The notes under the pieces: model-generated
What the model saw: the letters and a program-made list of their open reading frames with translations, nothing else
Database searches by the model: none
What the model was told of the DNA's origin: nothing
Shown: positions 54,901-63,115 of the stretch, piece by piece
Layout of the letters: each line of letters starts with the position of its first letter
Numbering within the stretch: position 1 is the stretch's first letter
From: an uncultured Granulosicoccaceae bacterium
Lineage (GTDB): Bacteria; Pseudomonadota; Gammaproteobacteria; Granulosicoccales; Granulosicoccaceae
Direction: 5' to 3'
Assembly (NCBI GenBank): GCA_938005265.1
Contig: CALLOA010000125.1
Location: 1-64,000 of the forward strand
DNA: 64,000 nt
Position numbers and translations under genes: made by a program

Positions 54901-56109
54901 ACTGTAGCGTGACACGCGCGCCAGCCCGGTATCAATGACCGAGCGAATTCCGGGTACGGTTAGCGAGGTTTCCGCCACATTGGTCGACAACACAATCCGC
55001 GGCCGTGTGTGCTTTTCAAAAATACGGTTCTGTTCTGCGTTCGACAGCCGAGCGAACAGCGGCAGCACATCGGCACCACGCAAACCTTTCGAACGCGCAG
55101 CATGCTTTCTCAAGCCCTCAGCCAGCTCGCGAATTTCGCGTTCACCTGATAAAAAAACCAGGATGTCGCCATAATGTTCCTGGAGCAAGGTCTCGCAAGC
55201 ATCGATAACAGCACTGACCATAGTGCCCGATTCAGTTGCGACAGAATCATCAGAGTCATCAGCAATTTCCTCCATCCACGGTTGATAGCGTGTTTCAACC
55301 GCGTAGCTGCGGCCTTCCGCAAGTATCACCGGAGCATTATCGAAATACCGCGAGAAACTCTGGGGATCAATGGTCGCAGACGTGATGATTACCTTCAGCT
55401 CGGGCCGCTTGGGCAGTAATCTTTTCAGGCAACCCAGCAGGAAGTCGATATTCAGTGAGCGCTCGTGCGCCTCATCGACGATAAGGGTGTCGTATTGATT
55501 AAGAAAGGGGTCGTTCTGTATTTCAGCGAGCAAAATGCCATCAGTCATCAACTTGATGTGTGATGTGTCGCTGACCTGGTCAGTGAAGCGAATCTTGAAG
55601 CCCACGCCCTCACCGACTGTTGTGCCAAGTTCTTCGGCGATGCGCGTAGCCACGCTGCGGGCAGCCAATCGGCGCGGCTGTGTATGACCGATAAACCCGT
55701 CCACACCACAGCCGGCCTCAATGCACATCTTTGGCAGTTGTGTCGTTTTTCCGGAGCCGGTTGCGCCACAAAGTATCACCACCTGGTTGCTGCGGATAGT
55801 GTCGATAATCTCTTCACGCATCGACACAACCGGCAGATTGGCCGCCACGGCGTAGTCTGGCTGCGGTAACAACTGCTCACGCTGCGACCGCAAACGCATG
55901 GAAGACTCATATCGGGCCCACCAGCGCGACTTGTTACTTTCGAATTTTTGCTTGCCCTGATGTTTGCTTTCAACCTGCTTTTTTGCCTGTGCACGCAGGC
56001 TATCAAGCTCACGTCGCAGGCGATGACGATCACGCAATAGCGTCTGCGCGAGGCAGTCGCGCCATACGCGATAGTCAAAGTCCGGTGATTCTTGTGATTC
56101 TGCAGACAC
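52000..56109 (-). CDS. hrpA: ATP-dependent RNA helicase HrpA
   Basis: 1369 aa DEAH-box helicase that resolves stalled or collided ribosomes. Walker A GATGSGKT at 115-122, DEAH at 212-215 (VDEAHERS), the SAT motif, the HA2 and OB-fold regions, and the long C-terminal region typical of HrpA (E. coli HrpA is 1300 aa). GTG start at 56109. Divergent from cysS. Confidence 0.95.
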   Translation of the reverse strand: MSAESQESPDFDYRVWRDCLAQTLLRDRHRLRRELDSLRAQAKKQVESKHQGKQKFESNKSRWWARYESSMRLRSQREQLLPQPDYAVAANLPVVSMREEIIDTIRSNQVVILCGATGSGKTTQLPKMCIEAGCGVDGFIGHTQPRRLAARSVATRIAEELGTTVGEGVGFKIRFTDQVSDTSHIKLMTDGILLAEIQNDPFLNQYDTLIVDEAHERSLNIDFLLGCLKRLLPKRPELKVIITSATIDPQSFSRYFDNAPVILAEGRSYAVETRYQPWMEEIADDSDDSVATESGTMVSAVIDACETLLQEHYGDILVFLSGEREIRELAEGLRKHAARSKGLRGADVLPLFARLSNAEQNRIFEKHTRPRIVLSTNVAETSLTVPGIRSVIDTGLARVSRYSVRGKMQQLPIEKISRASADQRKGRCGREAPGICIRLYDEEDFEARPAFTEPEILRTNLASVILQMAAMKLGRIEDFPLIEPPEGKFINDGYRTLQELGALDDKRGLRPLGRQLARLPIDPRLARMLLAAQDEGCVADILTITSALSVQDPRERPFEKRQQADELHAEFNHDASDFLAWLALWDFVRVQRKALSGSKFRKMCRQRFLSPVRLFEWMEVRRQLEALCRTMKIRTRAVTVPDKPQRTVSKGKNNKVDATSKSSAHVSLDSKTVRVNATEPSFDNIHRALLSGLLVNVAVKTDTHEYLGTRNRRLQIFPGSGLFKTGPKWIMAAEISQTTKVFARQVAKIDPLWVERAASHLLQKTYRDPHWQKKTGHVGAYEQSTLYGLIVNAKKRVNYCPINPQESRTLFIRDGLVPGALSTRGKFLPHNLALVDEVEELENKSRRRDLLVDPEDLVAFYNDLIPEDINSTATFETWRREFEKEAPRGLFYSRDMVLAGESADVTVEQFPEVLDFGNAALPLKYHFSPGAVDDGVTLVAPVSLINRIDAKRCEWLVPGMLEEKVIALIKALPKSLRRNFVPAPDFAKACLKSLSDSDAAQTSGLLSSLALQLQRLSGVDISQRDWVTDGLPAHMQMNFRIVGAAGETLREGRNLKELQKAYTGELEEQLLSFRDESLERDNVTDWNFGDLPETVEMESNGVKMRGHPALQLNRGSVSLKLFASAERAEIEMKKGLTGLYQCVLQDEIKYLSRKLPGIDTLSLRFAPFGSKKELIEDIISAAILHTFVDELPFPRTREAFTAQVAAKRKQLVPVASSLCDDLEQIFEHYRQVSKRLDGNLPLSWIEAAADIKDQLSRLLFKGFISQTGALKIPRLSAYFRAIDRRLDSIDKAPDKDRQRRAELLPVWEQFKLLPASVEDVPDYSQDYIALRWSFEELRVSLFAQEVGALEKVSVSRLENRLQSLQGKLP

Positions 56110-56243
56110 GGCTGTGATTTGATTTAAACGTCCTGGCGAGTCAATTCAGCAGTATTCATTGCGCAATCGCACGCCTGACACCACAATAAACATTGTATCG
56201 AAATTGCATTAAATACATTAGTTGAAGATTTGCCAGGTTATCC

Positions 56244-57620
56244 ATGACACTAAAACTCTATGACACCTACACACGCAGTCTGCGCGACTTCGAGCCGATC
56301 GAAACCGGCAAGGCGGGGCTCTACTGCTGTGGCCCAACGGTGTACAACTATGCCCATATTGGCAACCTTCGCACCTATGTATTTGAAGATGTTTTACGCC
56401 GTACACTGGAAATTAACGGCTTTGAAGTCCGCCATGTAGTCAATATTACCGATGTCGGCCATCTGGTATCGGATGCGGACGATGGTGAAGACAAAATGGC
56501 AGCCGGCGCACGTCGAACCGGCAAAACCGCCTGGGAAATTGCCGAAATCTATACCGAAGCCTTTCTGGAAGACCTGCAACACTTGAATGTGCTTTCGCCC
56601 ACTGTGCTGTGCAAGGCAACCGATCATATTGCTGAACAGATCGAAGGTATTCAGCAGATTGAGGCCAAAGGGCTGGCCTACACCACATCAGATGGCATCT
56701 ACTTCGATACCGCAAAGGACCCCGATTATGGCTATCTGGCCCGGCTTGACCGCGAAGGCCTGCAAGCGGGCGCGCGCGTCGACCAGGGTGAAAAACGCAG
56801 TGTTACAGACTTTGCCCTCTGGAAATTCAGCCCGGCAGATGAACAGCGGCAAATGGAATGGGACAGCCCGTGGGGTAAAGGCTTTCCCGGGTGGCATATT
56901 GAATGCTCAGCCATGGCTGCGAAATATCTGGGGCCGCTATTTGACATCCATTGTGGCGGCAAGGATCACATTCCGATTCATCATAGCAATGAAATCGCAC
57001 AGTCCCAGGCCTGCTACGGTACCCGGCTGTCCAACTACTGGATGCATGGCTACTTTTTGCAGACTGACAAATCGAAAATGTCGAAATCATCTGGCGAATT
57101 TCTGCGCATGCAAAGCCTGATTGACCGCCAATACGACCCAATGGCTTATCGGTTCCTGTGTCTACTGGCACATTATCGCAGCGATATCACCTTTAGCTGG
57201 GACAATCTTGATAGTGCAGCAACCGCACTCGGGCGCATGCGTGAGACTTACCTCAGCTGGGATACCAATGGCGAGCCCGATGCCGGGTTCGTGGAAAGGT
57301 TCATGGCGTTCATTAACGATGATCTGAATACATCGCAGGCGATTGCTCTGAGCTGGGAACTGATTAAATCGGGATTACCCAGTGGCGTAAAACGCGCCAC
57401 AATGGACAGATTTGACCAGGTCTTCGGTTTACAACTTGCACAATGGCAGCCGCCTGCTCAAGAAGAATTGCCCAAGGAAGTAGTGGCACTGGCAAAACAA
57501 CGCCAGCAAGCTCGCGCTGACAAGGACTGGGCGGCAGCCGACGCTGCTCGCGACGAGCTGGCGGCTCTGGGTTATGAGGTTGTTGATACAGCTGACGGTT
57601 TTGAGCTGAAACAGCGTTAA
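56244..57620 (+). CDS. cysS: Cysteinyl-tRNA synthetase
   Basis: Charges tRNA-Cys in the cytosol. 458 aa, class I. The zinc Cys in YCCGPTVYNYAHIGNLR (CCGPTVY with HIGN), further Zn ligands in GWHIECSAM and HCGGKDH, the KMSKSSGEF loop near residue 270, and a C-terminal anticodon-binding part. Length and start typical (E. coli 461 aa). Divergent from hrpA. Confidence 0.97.
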   Translation: MTLKLYDTYTRSLRDFEPIETGKAGLYCCGPTVYNYAHIGNLRTYVFEDVLRRTLEINGFEVRHVVNITDVGHLVSDADDGEDKMAAGARRTGKTAWEIAEIYTEAFLEDLQHLNVLSPTVLCKATDHIAEQIEGIQQIEAKGLAYTTSDGIYFDTAKDPDYGYLARLDREGLQAGARVDQGEKRSVTDFALWKFSPADEQRQMEWDSPWGKGFPGWHIECSAMAAKYLGPLFDIHCGGKDHIPIHHSNEIAQSQACYGTRLSNYWMHGYFLQTDKSKMSKSSGEFLRMQSLIDRQYDPMAYRFLCLLAHYRSDITFSWDNLDSAATALGRMRETYLSWDTNGEPDAGFVERFMAFINDDLNTSQAIALSWELIKSGLPSGVKRATMDRFDQVFGLQLAQWQPPAQEELPKEVVALAKQRQQARADKDWAAADAARDELAALGYEVVDTADGFELKQR

Positions 57621-57676
57621 ACTGACACCGGATGGGAGCAGAGTGAAGACCAAAGTGAAGCCAGACAATGGAGCGG

Positions 57677-57698
57677 GCTGGTTACATCGGTAGCCAGC
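57677..57698. terminator. Hairpin between cysS and the SPOR gene
   Basis: GCTGGTTAC (57677-57685) pairs with GTAGCCAGC (57690-57698), one G-U wobble, around an ATCG loop, between convergent genes. No T-run is attached, so terminator function is a guess from position. Confidence 0.4.
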
Positions 57699-57745
57699 TT
57701 GCCAGCGCAAATACTTCTCGCTCACTGGCCCTGTAGTTTCGGTTT

Positions 57746-58387
57746 TCAGCCGGTAACACGGACGATCTCGTAGCGTATACCACCACGTTTTAGTCGTTTC
57801 TTGGCCTCGGTCAACAGATCCAGTGCCTGGTAGGGCCCGACTCTGACACGGTGACGTATTCCGCCGCCGGGCTCTTCACGCTGAACAACAAAGGCCTGCA
57901 GCCCCAGTAGGAGCACTTGTGCGCGCATTGCTTGTGCAGCTTGCGCATCATTGAAGTTTCCAGCCTGTAGATAGAACGACTGCTCGTTCTTGAAGCTTGC
58001 AGGCACCTCGGTATAAACATTGCCACCCAGGACCTGTGCATTTGCAGGAACCGCGCGCGTCGCCGGCGTTATAACCCGGGAATTAACAGCTGGCAGGTTC
58101 TGGTTGCGTTCTACCACCCGGATTTCAGGCTGCGTATCGCTAAGCTCGACGCGCGCCGACGGCCTTTCTATCTGGCTGGGCAGAACTTCGTAGAACCTGT
58201 ACTGCTCCTGCTCGGTTTTCGCAACCGGAAGCCTGAATGTGTCGCGCGCCTGGAAATTGGCCAGTGAATCATCAACCGGCAAGCGTGAAAGCAGCACAAC
58301 AAAACCGATAACAAACCCGATCAGCAGGCCGAGAAGCATAACCAGGAATTTGTGACTGATTGGTTCTGAACTGGAGCTTGAACCCAT
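57746..58387 (-). CDS. SPOR-domain membrane protein
   Basis: 213 aa: a membrane segment near residues 13-33, a polar linker, and a C-terminal SPOR domain (about residues 130-210, FYLQAGNFNDAQAAQAMRAQV...RVGPY) that binds denuded peptidoglycan at the division site. The order matches FtsN- or DedD-like proteins, but the short linker has no recognised FtsN essential motif. It is encoded directly after priA on the same strand (202-base gap), the site where ftsN commonly lies in gammaproteobacteria, so it is most likely the ftsN counterpart. Confidence 0.82.
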   Translation of the reverse strand: MGSSSSSEPISHKFLVMLLGLLIGFVIGFVVLLSRLPVDDSLANFQARDTFRLPVAKTEQEQYRFYEVLPSQIERPSARVELSDTQPEIRVVERNQNLPAVNSRVITPATRAVPANAQVLGGNVYTEVPASFKNEQSFYLQAGNFNDAQAAQAMRAQVLLLGLQAFVVQREEPGGGIRHRVRVGPYQALDLLTEAKKRLKRGGIRYEIVRVTG

Positions 58388-58589
58388 GAATCATTTCACC
58401 CAAAACGAAAACCAGCATTGTTTGCTGATAGCTGATGGCAAGACTTGCCCTGAGTAGTAGTTATAGACCACAAGTCAAGAGAGTCAAGTCCGATACAATT
58501 AATTTGTTTTGCAAAAAAGTTACCAGGAATCAAACCGGAATACTTGTAAAAAAGCAGCCCGAACGAAAACCTCAAATCAGGAACTGCAG

Positions 58590-60953
58590 TCAAAACAAAT
58601 CGACCGGATCAACATCAATAGACCAGCGAACCCGCCTTGCATCCGCACTGCCTGATAACTGCTCCTGCACTGCAACAATAGCACTGTTTAATATAGAACG
58701 GCGCGCAGCAATGACAAGCAATTGTGATCGATAGCGACCTGCAAGCCTCTCAATTGGCGCAGGCACGGGGCCGAACCACTGCAACTGACCTTCACTGTTG
58801 TCTTCAACAGGGTTTTGATCAATCGGTGTTGAGTGCTGTTGCAACGAATTCTGTCGCAACGGTTGCTGTTGTGACGTATAAGCTTGCAAAAAGTCCGCGA
58901 TCTTGCCCAGAAAATTTGCAGGTATATTTGCCGTTTGGGCCTCGGCTCGCAACAGACACACATGTGTATAAGGAGGCAAGCCTCCTTCCTTGCGTTCAGC
59001 CAGCAAGGCACGTGCGAATTTGTCATAGCCTTCAAACACCAGTGTACGCAATAACTGATTATCCGGTGTACGGGTTTGCACCAGCACCGATCCTCGCCGT
59101 TGCTCACGGCCAGCACGGCCAGCCACCTGCATGATCAACTGCCCCATCTGTTCAGCTGCACGAAAATCTGTACCGTACAGGCCACGGTCAGAGTCGATAA
59201 TACCCACCAAGGTGACATTCGGAAAATGATGGCCCTTGGCAAGCATCTGGGTACCAACCAGAATACGCGCCTCACCGGTGGTAGCAGCATGCAGGTGTTT
59301 CTGTAATTCTCCCTTGCGCCGTGTGCTGTCACGATCAATTCGCAGCACCAGATATTCCGGGAACAAGGTATTCAAGGCTTCTTCAATGCGTTCTGTTCCA
59401 TAGCCGACTCGATCAACACGCGCTGAACCGCAGGATTCACACACTGCCGGAATACCACGCTCGGCACCACAGTGATGACAACGTAATCGATTGAGACGCG
59501 CATGCACGGTCATATTGGCATCACAACGGTTACAAATTGCCGTGTTGCCGCAATCGTTGCAAATCAGAGTCGGGGCAAAACCACGGCGATTGAGAAATAT
59601 CAGCACCTGGCCATCGGCTTGCAGATGCTCTCTCATGCGATCAATCAGACGATCGGACATGCCTTCCTGAAGACCACGCCGGCGGATATCCAGCAGTGCG
59701 ATATCGGGAGGCATGGCGTTGGCCGCCCGACGTGTAAGTAACAATTCTGAAAAACGCCCTACTTCGACGTTGTGCAAGCTTTCCAGAGAAGGCGTAGCAC
59801 TACCTAATAAAACAGGCACTTGACGCTCCCGCGCACGCAACAGTGCCAAGTCACGTGCGTGATAGCGAAAACCATCCTGCTGTTTGAGCGAAGCATCGTG
59901 CTCCTCATCAATGATCACCAGACCCAATCGGGGCATGGGTGTGAACACTGCGGAACGCGTGCCGATCACGACATCGGCCTTACCGCGTGCCGCAAGCAAC
60001 CAGTTCTGCGTGCGTTCCGCGTCATTCATGGCAGAGTGAAGGCTGACGAGACAACCATCCAGGCGGCGCTGAAAACGTTGCAACAATTGCGGTGTCAGGC
60101 TGATTTCCGGCACCAGAACAAGTACCTGCTGCCCTCCTTTGAGAACCTGATCGATCAATTGCAGATAGATTTCTGTTTTGCCGCTACCGGTGACACCGTT
60201 GAGTAGCCATGCACTGAAAGCACCCAATGCGCCGCTGACCGCGGCAAACGCCAGCTGTTGCTCGTCCGAGAGTTGCTTTGGCTGATCAACAGCCCGGTTA
60301 ACCGGTAACTCCTCACGTTCAAACCGCTCGACGTATTTTTTCTCTATCAGCGAATTCAATGGGCGGCGCCAACCACGCGAGATACTGGACAATCTCGAAC
60401 CCTCAATACCGCCGCCACCCGATTCGCGGATTTGCTCCAGCAATGCGGCACGTATCGGGGCACGCCCAGGAGCCTCGGTCGGCGGACATGTTGCAGTCAC
60501 ACGATAGAGCTCAACCTTGAGCTGCTCAGCCGGCTCTCCTTTGCGTAAATTTGCGGGCAAGGCAGTTGCCAGGACCTCACCAAGTGGATGCTGGTAATAC
60601 CGGCTTGCCCATCGCAGAATCTCAAGCAAGTCACCGGGTATCAAGGGCTCAGCTTCATGCACGCGTGCAACTCGCCGAATTTTAGCCGCCGGCACCTCGG
60701 TGGAATCAGTCGCCTTGATAATGATTCCGATTACCGAACGCCTGCCAAACGGTACTGTGACTCGCTGGCCAGGCAACGCCACCTGCTGATAGGGCCAGGC
60801 ATAATCGAACAAGCGGTAAAGAGGTGAATTTACCGCAACTTGAACAAACGCCGTACCAACAACATCCTGTTCGTGATCGTCCAGTGACAAGCCGTCGTCA
60901 GGCAGGCCATCAAGCACAGGCTGGCATTCGGGCTCAAGAATTTCGGTCGGCAT
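58590..60953 (-). CDS. priA: Primosomal replication-restart helicase PriA
   Basis: 787 aa. An N-terminal 3'-end-binding domain (residues ~30-130), the helicase core with Walker A GVTGSGKTEIYL and DEEHD, and a zinc region with paired CxxC motifs (CNDCGNTAICNRC, CHHCG, CESCGS). E. coli PriA is 732 aa; the extra length is N- and C-terminal (Gln-rich stretch near 720-740). ATG start at 60953. An inverted pair of DnaA boxes lies 123-145 bases upstream of the start. Confidence 0.95.
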   Translation of the reverse strand: MPTEILEPECQPVLDGLPDDGLSLDDHEQDVVGTAFVQVAVNSPLYRLFDYAWPYQQVALPGQRVTVPFGRRSVIGIIIKATDSTEVPAAKIRRVARVHEAEPLIPGDLLEILRWASRYYQHPLGEVLATALPANLRKGEPAEQLKVELYRVTATCPPTEAPGRAPIRAALLEQIRESGGGGIEGSRLSSISRGWRRPLNSLIEKKYVERFEREELPVNRAVDQPKQLSDEQQLAFAAVSGALGAFSAWLLNGVTGSGKTEIYLQLIDQVLKGGQQVLVLVPEISLTPQLLQRFQRRLDGCLVSLHSAMNDAERTQNWLLAARGKADVVIGTRSAVFTPMPRLGLVIIDEEHDASLKQQDGFRYHARDLALLRARERQVPVLLGSATPSLESLHNVEVGRFSELLLTRRAANAMPPDIALLDIRRRGLQEGMSDRLIDRMREHLQADGQVLIFLNRRGFAPTLICNDCGNTAICNRCDANMTVHARLNRLRCHHCGAERGIPAVCESCGSARVDRVGYGTERIEEALNTLFPEYLVLRIDRDSTRRKGELQKHLHAATTGEARILVGTQMLAKGHHFPNVTLVGIIDSDRGLYGTDFRAAEQMGQLIMQVAGRAGREQRRGSVLVQTRTPDNQLLRTLVFEGYDKFARALLAERKEGGLPPYTHVCLLRAEAQTANIPANFLGKIADFLQAYTSQQQPLRQNSLQQHSTPIDQNPVEDNSEGQLQWFGPVPAPIERLAGRYRSQLLVIAARRSILNSAIVAVQEQLSGSADARRVRWSIDVDPVDLF

Positions 60954-61348
60954 TACAGAAAGCTTCCCGATTCAGCCGTTTTCACAGGTTCGTCGTACAT
61001 AAAAGGAGCGTAGTAGCAGGTTCTGAATCGCCACTCTATTGGCACTAAAACAACAGCATACGTGAGACTGATCTGTTATCCACAGAATCTGTGGATAACC
61101 TTGTGGACCAACTGCAAAATTGACCAAAAAACCCTATTTTTCAGGGGTGATACCGATTTTGTCCAAAAAATGAGCAATTTCGATATGGTCTTTATTTTCA
61201 ACAACTTATGAGGTTAATTTAATTCAGACTTGCACCCAATACATCATTTTGTGCCGTGGTTCAATTTTTTTTTGCCGGTGTGCATAACAATGCTGTTGGA
61301 GAAAAAAAAAGACACGAAAAGTGCGTATCAGCTGTTGACTTTCAGGTT
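60954..61348. other. Intergenic region between priA and the pnt operon
   Basis: 395 bases with the promoter of priA, an inverted pair of DnaA boxes (61076-61098) and a weak 4-bp hairpin with an adjacent T-run on the minus strand (61126-61148). A long A/T-rich stretch with homopolymer runs (61262-61315) ends near the pntB stop. Confidence 0.55.
61076..61098. promoter_or_regulatory. Inverted pair of perfect DnaA boxes
   Basis: TTATCCACA at 61076-61084 and its inverse TGTGGATAA at 61090-61098, both perfect matches to the consensus, separated by five bases; with flanking bases this is a 25-bp palindrome. A looser third match (TGTGGACCA) follows at 61102-61110. It lies 123-145 bases upstream of priA. 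Confidence 0.72.
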
Positions 61349-62794
61349 TCAATCACCGATGTCCCTGACCTCCGATATCAAGGTCTGTATCATTCGCGCT
61401 GCATCACCGTACAACAAGCGGGTATTACTGCCAAGAAACATGGAATTATCGATTCCGGAGAAACCTTTACCCTGACCGCGCTTAATCACAATTACATGAT
61501 TGGCTTTATCAACATCAAGTATCGGCATGCCGTAGATCGAACTCTCAGCATCATCTCTAGCCGCCGGATTGGTAATATCGTTGGCCCCAACGACCAAAAC
61601 GACGTCCACACTTGAAAATTCCGCATTGATATCATCAATATCAACAATTTTTTCGTAGGGCACACCCGCCTCGGCCAGTAAGACGTTCATATGCCCTGGC
61701 ATTCGGCCGGCAACCGGATGTATCGCAAAACTGACCTTGACGCCGCGTTTTTCCAGCAACTCGGTAAATTCCCAGAGCTTTTGCTGCGCATGCGACAGAG
61801 CCATACCATAACCCGGTACGATAACGACTCGCTCGGCGTAAGCCAGATCAGCCGCCGCGTCGTGTGCATCGATACTGAGCGCTTCCTCGCTGTCCTGATC
61901 CCAGACAGACTTTGCAGCGACAGTCTGATCAACTGCATCGCTATGAGTCTCAAGTTGTTTGAAGAAAGCGGTATCGCTAAACAGAATGTTGGCGACCGGA
62001 CGGTTCATGGCCTTGGCCATGAGACGCGTCAACATCCAGCCCGAGGCCCCGACCACGACACCGGCAACCATCATTGCCGGATTTTCAAGTGCAAAGCCTT
62101 CAAAACCCACAGCCAGCCCGGCCATCGCATTAAACAATGAGATGATAACCGGCATGTCGGAGCTACCCACCGGTAGCGTTATTAACACGCCGCTGATTAG
62201 TGCCAGGATAAAAAAGACCAGCAGCAATATCGGGTGAGCGCCATTGGAGAAGCTCAGTAGTAATGCCAGTAACAGAGCAATCAGAATGATACCCAGATTG
62301 ATAACCTGTAAATTACTGAATTTAGGAATTTTGGTGATACTGCCCTTGAGCTTCCAGTAGGCGAGCAATGAGCCTGTAAAAGCGATACTACCCAACAACC
62401 CGCCGATTACCGCCAATGCCTGCAACAGATTGCCGCGCAGTTCTGGCTTGGTGAGTTCCACTATCGCAATACAAGCTGCGGCACCACCGCCCATAGCGTT
62501 GTACAGCGCAATCATTTGCGGCATGTCACGGACTTCCACGCGAGTAGCGTAGAGATAGGAAAGAGAGCCGCCTACCAACAGGGAGACGATAATCAGAATG
62601 TAATTTCGATCAACCGCCGGGTGCATGAAAGTTACCAGTGTGGCGAGCAACATGCCGATGCCGGCCCAGACAATGCCGCGGCGGGCTCGCACCGGCGAAC
62701 TCATTGCCTTGAGTCCGAACATGAACATGGCGGCAGCAAAAAAGTAGGCCAGATTGACCACCGACATCAACCCATTCAGCGAAAAATCACTCAT
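61349..62794 (-). CDS. pntB: NAD(P) transhydrogenase beta subunit PntB
   Basis: 481 aa. The N-terminal half has about nine membrane segments and the C-terminal domain III binds NADP(H): GYGMALSHAQQKL, HPVAGRMPGHMNVLLAEAG, VGANDITNPAARDD and KRGQGKGFSGIDNSMF are all typical. Together with the two alpha subunits it forms a proton-driven NADH-to-NADPH transhydrogenase. Start overlaps the alpha-2 stop by 4 bases. Confidence 0.96.
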   Translation of the reverse strand: MSDFSLNGLMSVVNLAYFFAAAMFMFGLKAMSSPVRARRGIVWAGIGMLLATLVTFMHPAVDRNYILIIVSLLVGGSLSYLYATRVEVRDMPQMIALYNAMGGGAAACIAIVELTKPELRGNLLQALAVIGGLLGSIAFTGSLLAYWKLKGSITKIPKFSNLQVINLGIILIALLLALLLSFSNGAHPILLLVFFILALISGVLITLPVGSSDMPVIISLFNAMAGLAVGFEGFALENPAMMVAGVVVGASGWMLTRLMAKAMNRPVANILFSDTAFFKQLETHSDAVDQTVAAKSVWDQDSEEALSIDAHDAAADLAYAERVVIVPGYGMALSHAQQKLWEFTELLEKRGVKVSFAIHPVAGRMPGHMNVLLAEAGVPYEKIVDIDDINAEFSSVDVVLVVGANDITNPAARDDAESSIYGMPILDVDKANHVIVIKRGQGKGFSGIDNSMFLGSNTRLLYGDAARMIQTLISEVRDIGD

Positions 62795-63099
62795 GATTCT
62801 TCACTGCCCTCTTCCGATTCAGTTGCATTAGCTCTAAACATCTCGAGCATACGTTCCGTCACTATATATCCACCAACGGCATTGGCAGCAGCCATCATTA
62901 CCGCCAGCATGCCGACAACAATCTGCAAACCACCCTGCGCCTGACCAAGAACGATAATCGCACCAACAATAACTATTCCGTGGATAAAGTTGGAACCGGA
63001 CATTAAAGGCGTATGTAGCACCGTAGGAACTCGCGAGATAACTTCGTAACCCGCAAACGCAGCTAACAGAACGATATAAAAGGCAAAAAGACTTTCCAT
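62791..63099 (-). CDS. pntAB: NAD(P) transhydrogenase alpha subunit 2 (PntAB)
   Basis: 102 aa, the separate membrane part of the alpha subunit: three to four hydrophobic segments with the conserved SRVPTVLHTPLMSGSNFIHG and GGYIVTERML. It overlaps pntB by four bases, so the operon is translationally coupled. The split into PntAA and PntAB is the version found in many alpha- and gammaproteobacteria rather than the fused E. coli PntA. Confidence 0.95.
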   Translation of the reverse strand: MESLFAFYIVLLAAFAGYEVISRVPTVLHTPLMSGSNFIHGIVIVGAIIVLGQAQGGLQIVVGMLAVMMAAANAVGGYIVTERMLEMFRANATESEEGSEES

Positions 63100-63115
63100 A
63101 GGATTTCGTTGCGTC

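Noticed and set aside
61126-61148. Terminator hairpin for the pnt operon
   Set aside because: Only a 4-bp stem (CCCT/AGGG) although a T-run follows on the minus strand; too weak to claim.
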